From NCBI RefSeq assembly GCF_030296915.1, contig NZ_AP028031.1, positions 2,430,001 to 2,494,000 of the forward strand: 64,000 nucleotides of DNA, read 5' to 3'. Position numbers and translations under genes: made by a program. This stretch comes from Anaerostipes hadrus ATCC 29173 = JCM 17467 (lineage in GTDB: Bacteria; Bacillota; Clostridia; Lachnospirales; Lachnospiraceae). Below, one piece after another: positions 62,598 through 64,000 of the stretch. Position 1 is the stretch's first letter. Every line of letters starts with the position of its first letter. Below the pieces are notes generated by a model. The model searched no databases. It saw only the letters and a list, made by a program, of their open reading frames with translations, and was not told the origin of the DNA.

Positions 62598-64000
62598 TTA
62601 TTTCTTCAATCTCATCGGCTTCTTAAATCCGCTCTTCTTTCCAAATAGTTTCTTATATTTCTTATACTGTTTCTTTAGCACTTTGATCACGGCTTTCTTG
62701 TGGATTCCTTTGATCGCATTCTTTCCTACTTTCTTAAGTACTGTGGATTTGATCGTGATGGATTTTAAGTTCTTACATCCATTGAAGGCATTATCTTCAA
62801 TTGTCTGTACGTTCTTGCCGATTGTTAGTTTCTTTAGTTTTCTTCCTTTGTATAAGACTTTCTTTTTAATAGATACAACTTTGCATTTTACCCCATTGAT
62901 CGTGATGTAGTCTGGGATGATGATGGATGATTTCTTTTTGTCTAGGCTTGTAATGGTTACCTGAGCGTTTTTAGCGTTTTCTACCTTTGTGACTTTGTAG
63001 GTAACTCCCTTCACTGTTGCTGTCTGGTTTGCTTTAACGCCTACACTTACATTGCTATTTGTATTTGGTTTCTGTGTTGTTGGCTGTCCATTTTCACTCG
63101 AACCTAAGCCTCCGTTGTTTGATCCATGATTTCCAGAGTCTGGATCTTTTACTGGTGTATGTTTTATTACATTGATCGTCAGACTTCCTGTGTATGATTT
63201 GTATTGTTCATCATCTGGTGTGAATGTATATTCTACGGTTTTTGTTCCAACTTCCGGCATCTGGTCTGGATTGTTGAATTTTAATGTTCCGGCTACCTCT
63301 GTTCCATCTGGAGTTACAAATTTGGCTTTGGATGTATTTAATTTTAGATCAGAGATCTTCTGTCCATAATACAGTTCATTGCTTCCTTCTATTGCCGGCT
63401 CAGCTCCTTCTTTTGGAGTAATTGTAATTTTATCAATTACTGTGCTCTGTGATGGATCATATACAGTAATCTTATATGTTATTGCACTTGTCTGATTATA
63501 TTTTGGCTTGATCGTTACCGTTGATGTTCCAACTTTCTTAGCAATCAGATTGATATTAACTCCCAACGCTTTCTCAATGGATATTACACTTTCATCCGTA
63601 GAGGTAACTTCTATGTCTGTATTTGCATCCAAACTTATTGGTGTATATTGGATCCAGGATGTCATGATCGTTCCTGTTTTTTGTCTCCATCCGCTTCCTT
63701 GAACCCAATAATTACCATCAACTGATTCACTGTTTCTCCAATATATTTGATCAAAAGTAATCTTCTTTTCTATCTTTTCAGCACCACACACTGTACAGCG
63801 GAACGTGATCGTATCATCCGTATCAGATTTTGGATCATATGAATACTCATGTCCATTATGAATCTCTGTTACATGATGATCTGTTACATTTGTTGTATTG
63901 ATATCATAAAAACTAATATCTTCATTGTTCCATGTATACCATACTACTTTATTTCCTGAAACAACTGGCTGGCAGTCTGATAGATTTCCTTCAAAATGAT
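62598..64000 (-). CDS. Second, shorter paralogue of the secreted repeat protein (N-terminus outside the window)
   Basis: The frame is open from the window edge to the stop at 62598 (about 467 residues visible), so the Met at 63791 is not the start. It begins inside HFEGNLSDCQPVVSGNKVVW, which matches residues about 385-405 of the neighbouring protein, and continues through the same CTVC zinc-like pair, Big2-like domain and IxPKEG/YYGQKISDL domain. It then goes straight to the Gly/Asn linker and a nearly identical LRR end. It lacks the Y_Y_Y modules and most of the repeat block. The two genes are a tandem duplication differing by about 1000 residues of repeats. Confidence 0.88.
   Translation of the reverse strand, partial: HFEGNLSDCQPVVSGNKVVWYTWNNEDISFYDINTTNVTDHHVTEIHNGHEYSYDPKSDTDDTITFRCTVCGAEKIEKKITFDQIYWRNSESVDGNYWVQGSGWRQKTGTIMTSWIQYTPISLDANTDIEVTSTDESVISIEKALGVNINLIAKKVGTSTVTIKPKYNQTSAITYKITVYDPSQSTVIDKITITPKEGAEPAIEGSNELYYGQKISDLKLNTSKAKFVTPDGTEVAGTLKFNNPDQMPEVGTKTVEYTFTPDDEQYKSYTGSLTINVIKHTPVKDPDSGNHGSNNGGLGSSENGQPTTQKPNTNSNVSVGVKANQTATVKGVTYKVTKVENAKNAQVTITSLDKKKSSIIIPDYITINGVKCKVVSIKKKVLYKGRKLKKLTIGKNVQTIEDNAFNGCKNLKSITIKSTVLKKVGKNAIKGIHKKAVIKVLKKQYKKYKKLFGKKSGFKKPMRLKK

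Overview
The window looks like a chromosomal segment of a low-GC, anaerobic, spore-forming Firmicute, most likely a Lachnospiraceae gut bacterium (Anaerostipes-like is my guess, not proven). Support comes from SpoVT, an oxygen-sensitive glycyl radical enzyme, an [FeFe]-hydrogenase-like protein next to a flavodiiron protein, strong AGGAGG ribosome sites and Clostridia-style gene orders (ftsEX-M23-S41, tsaEB-rimI-tsaD). No rRNA, tRNA or CRISPR array is visible.

Layout. 1-3.6 kb: a minus-strand tRNA t6A operon (ycxB-like, tsaE, tsaB, rimI fused to a small zinc ribbon, rnz, tsaD cut by the window edge). 3.7-4.3 kb: spoVT. 4.3-13.5 kb: a sugar catabolic island on the minus strand (fructose-family PTS EIIB/C/A, FSA-type aldolase, glycyl radical enzyme and its activase, a DeoR repressor and a PRD activator), laid out like the E. 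coli pflD/frw/fsaB region, which is linked to degradation of 1,5-anhydrohexitols. Two shared promoter words and a twin operator suggest joint control. 13.7-19.2 kb: a methyltransferase, uvrA, uvrB. 19.2-21.9 kb: an IS200/IS605-type element (TnpB without its zinc finger, truncated TnpA, probable omega RNA) sitting directly upstream of uvrB. 22-23.4 kb: a NifS-like protein without its catalytic lysine and cysteine, plus a VOC protein. 23.5-30.1 kb: a cell-division/envelope operon (cdaR-like regulator, ftsE, ftsX, M23 peptidase, S41 protease) and a degenerate LCP protein. 30.3-35.2 kb: an SDR, tex, dCMP deaminase and several very long hairpin repeats. 35.2-43 kb: aspartokinase operon with a probable alternative homoserine kinase, prfB, secA, hpf, a DnaA-box cluster. 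43-55 kb: trxB, glgB, tetR, cat-like, pyridoxal kinase-like, radical SAM, hydroxyacid dehydrogenase, flavodiiron protein, hydrogenase, MetE-like. 55-57 kb: a HEPN/MNT pair and enolase with a structured leader. 57.5-64 kb: two tandem, related secreted repeat proteins with a group II intron scar between them.

The most unusual feature is a family of 150-285 nt near-perfect hairpins in intergenic spaces (31091-31792, 34510-35156, 50318-50673). Two full copies of a composite element (285 nt hairpin + linker + about 165 nt hairpin) occur 3 kb apart. Their arms differ in sequence between copies but stay exactly self-complementary within each copy, and the core of one is inverted relative to its flank. 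I know of no named family that fits.
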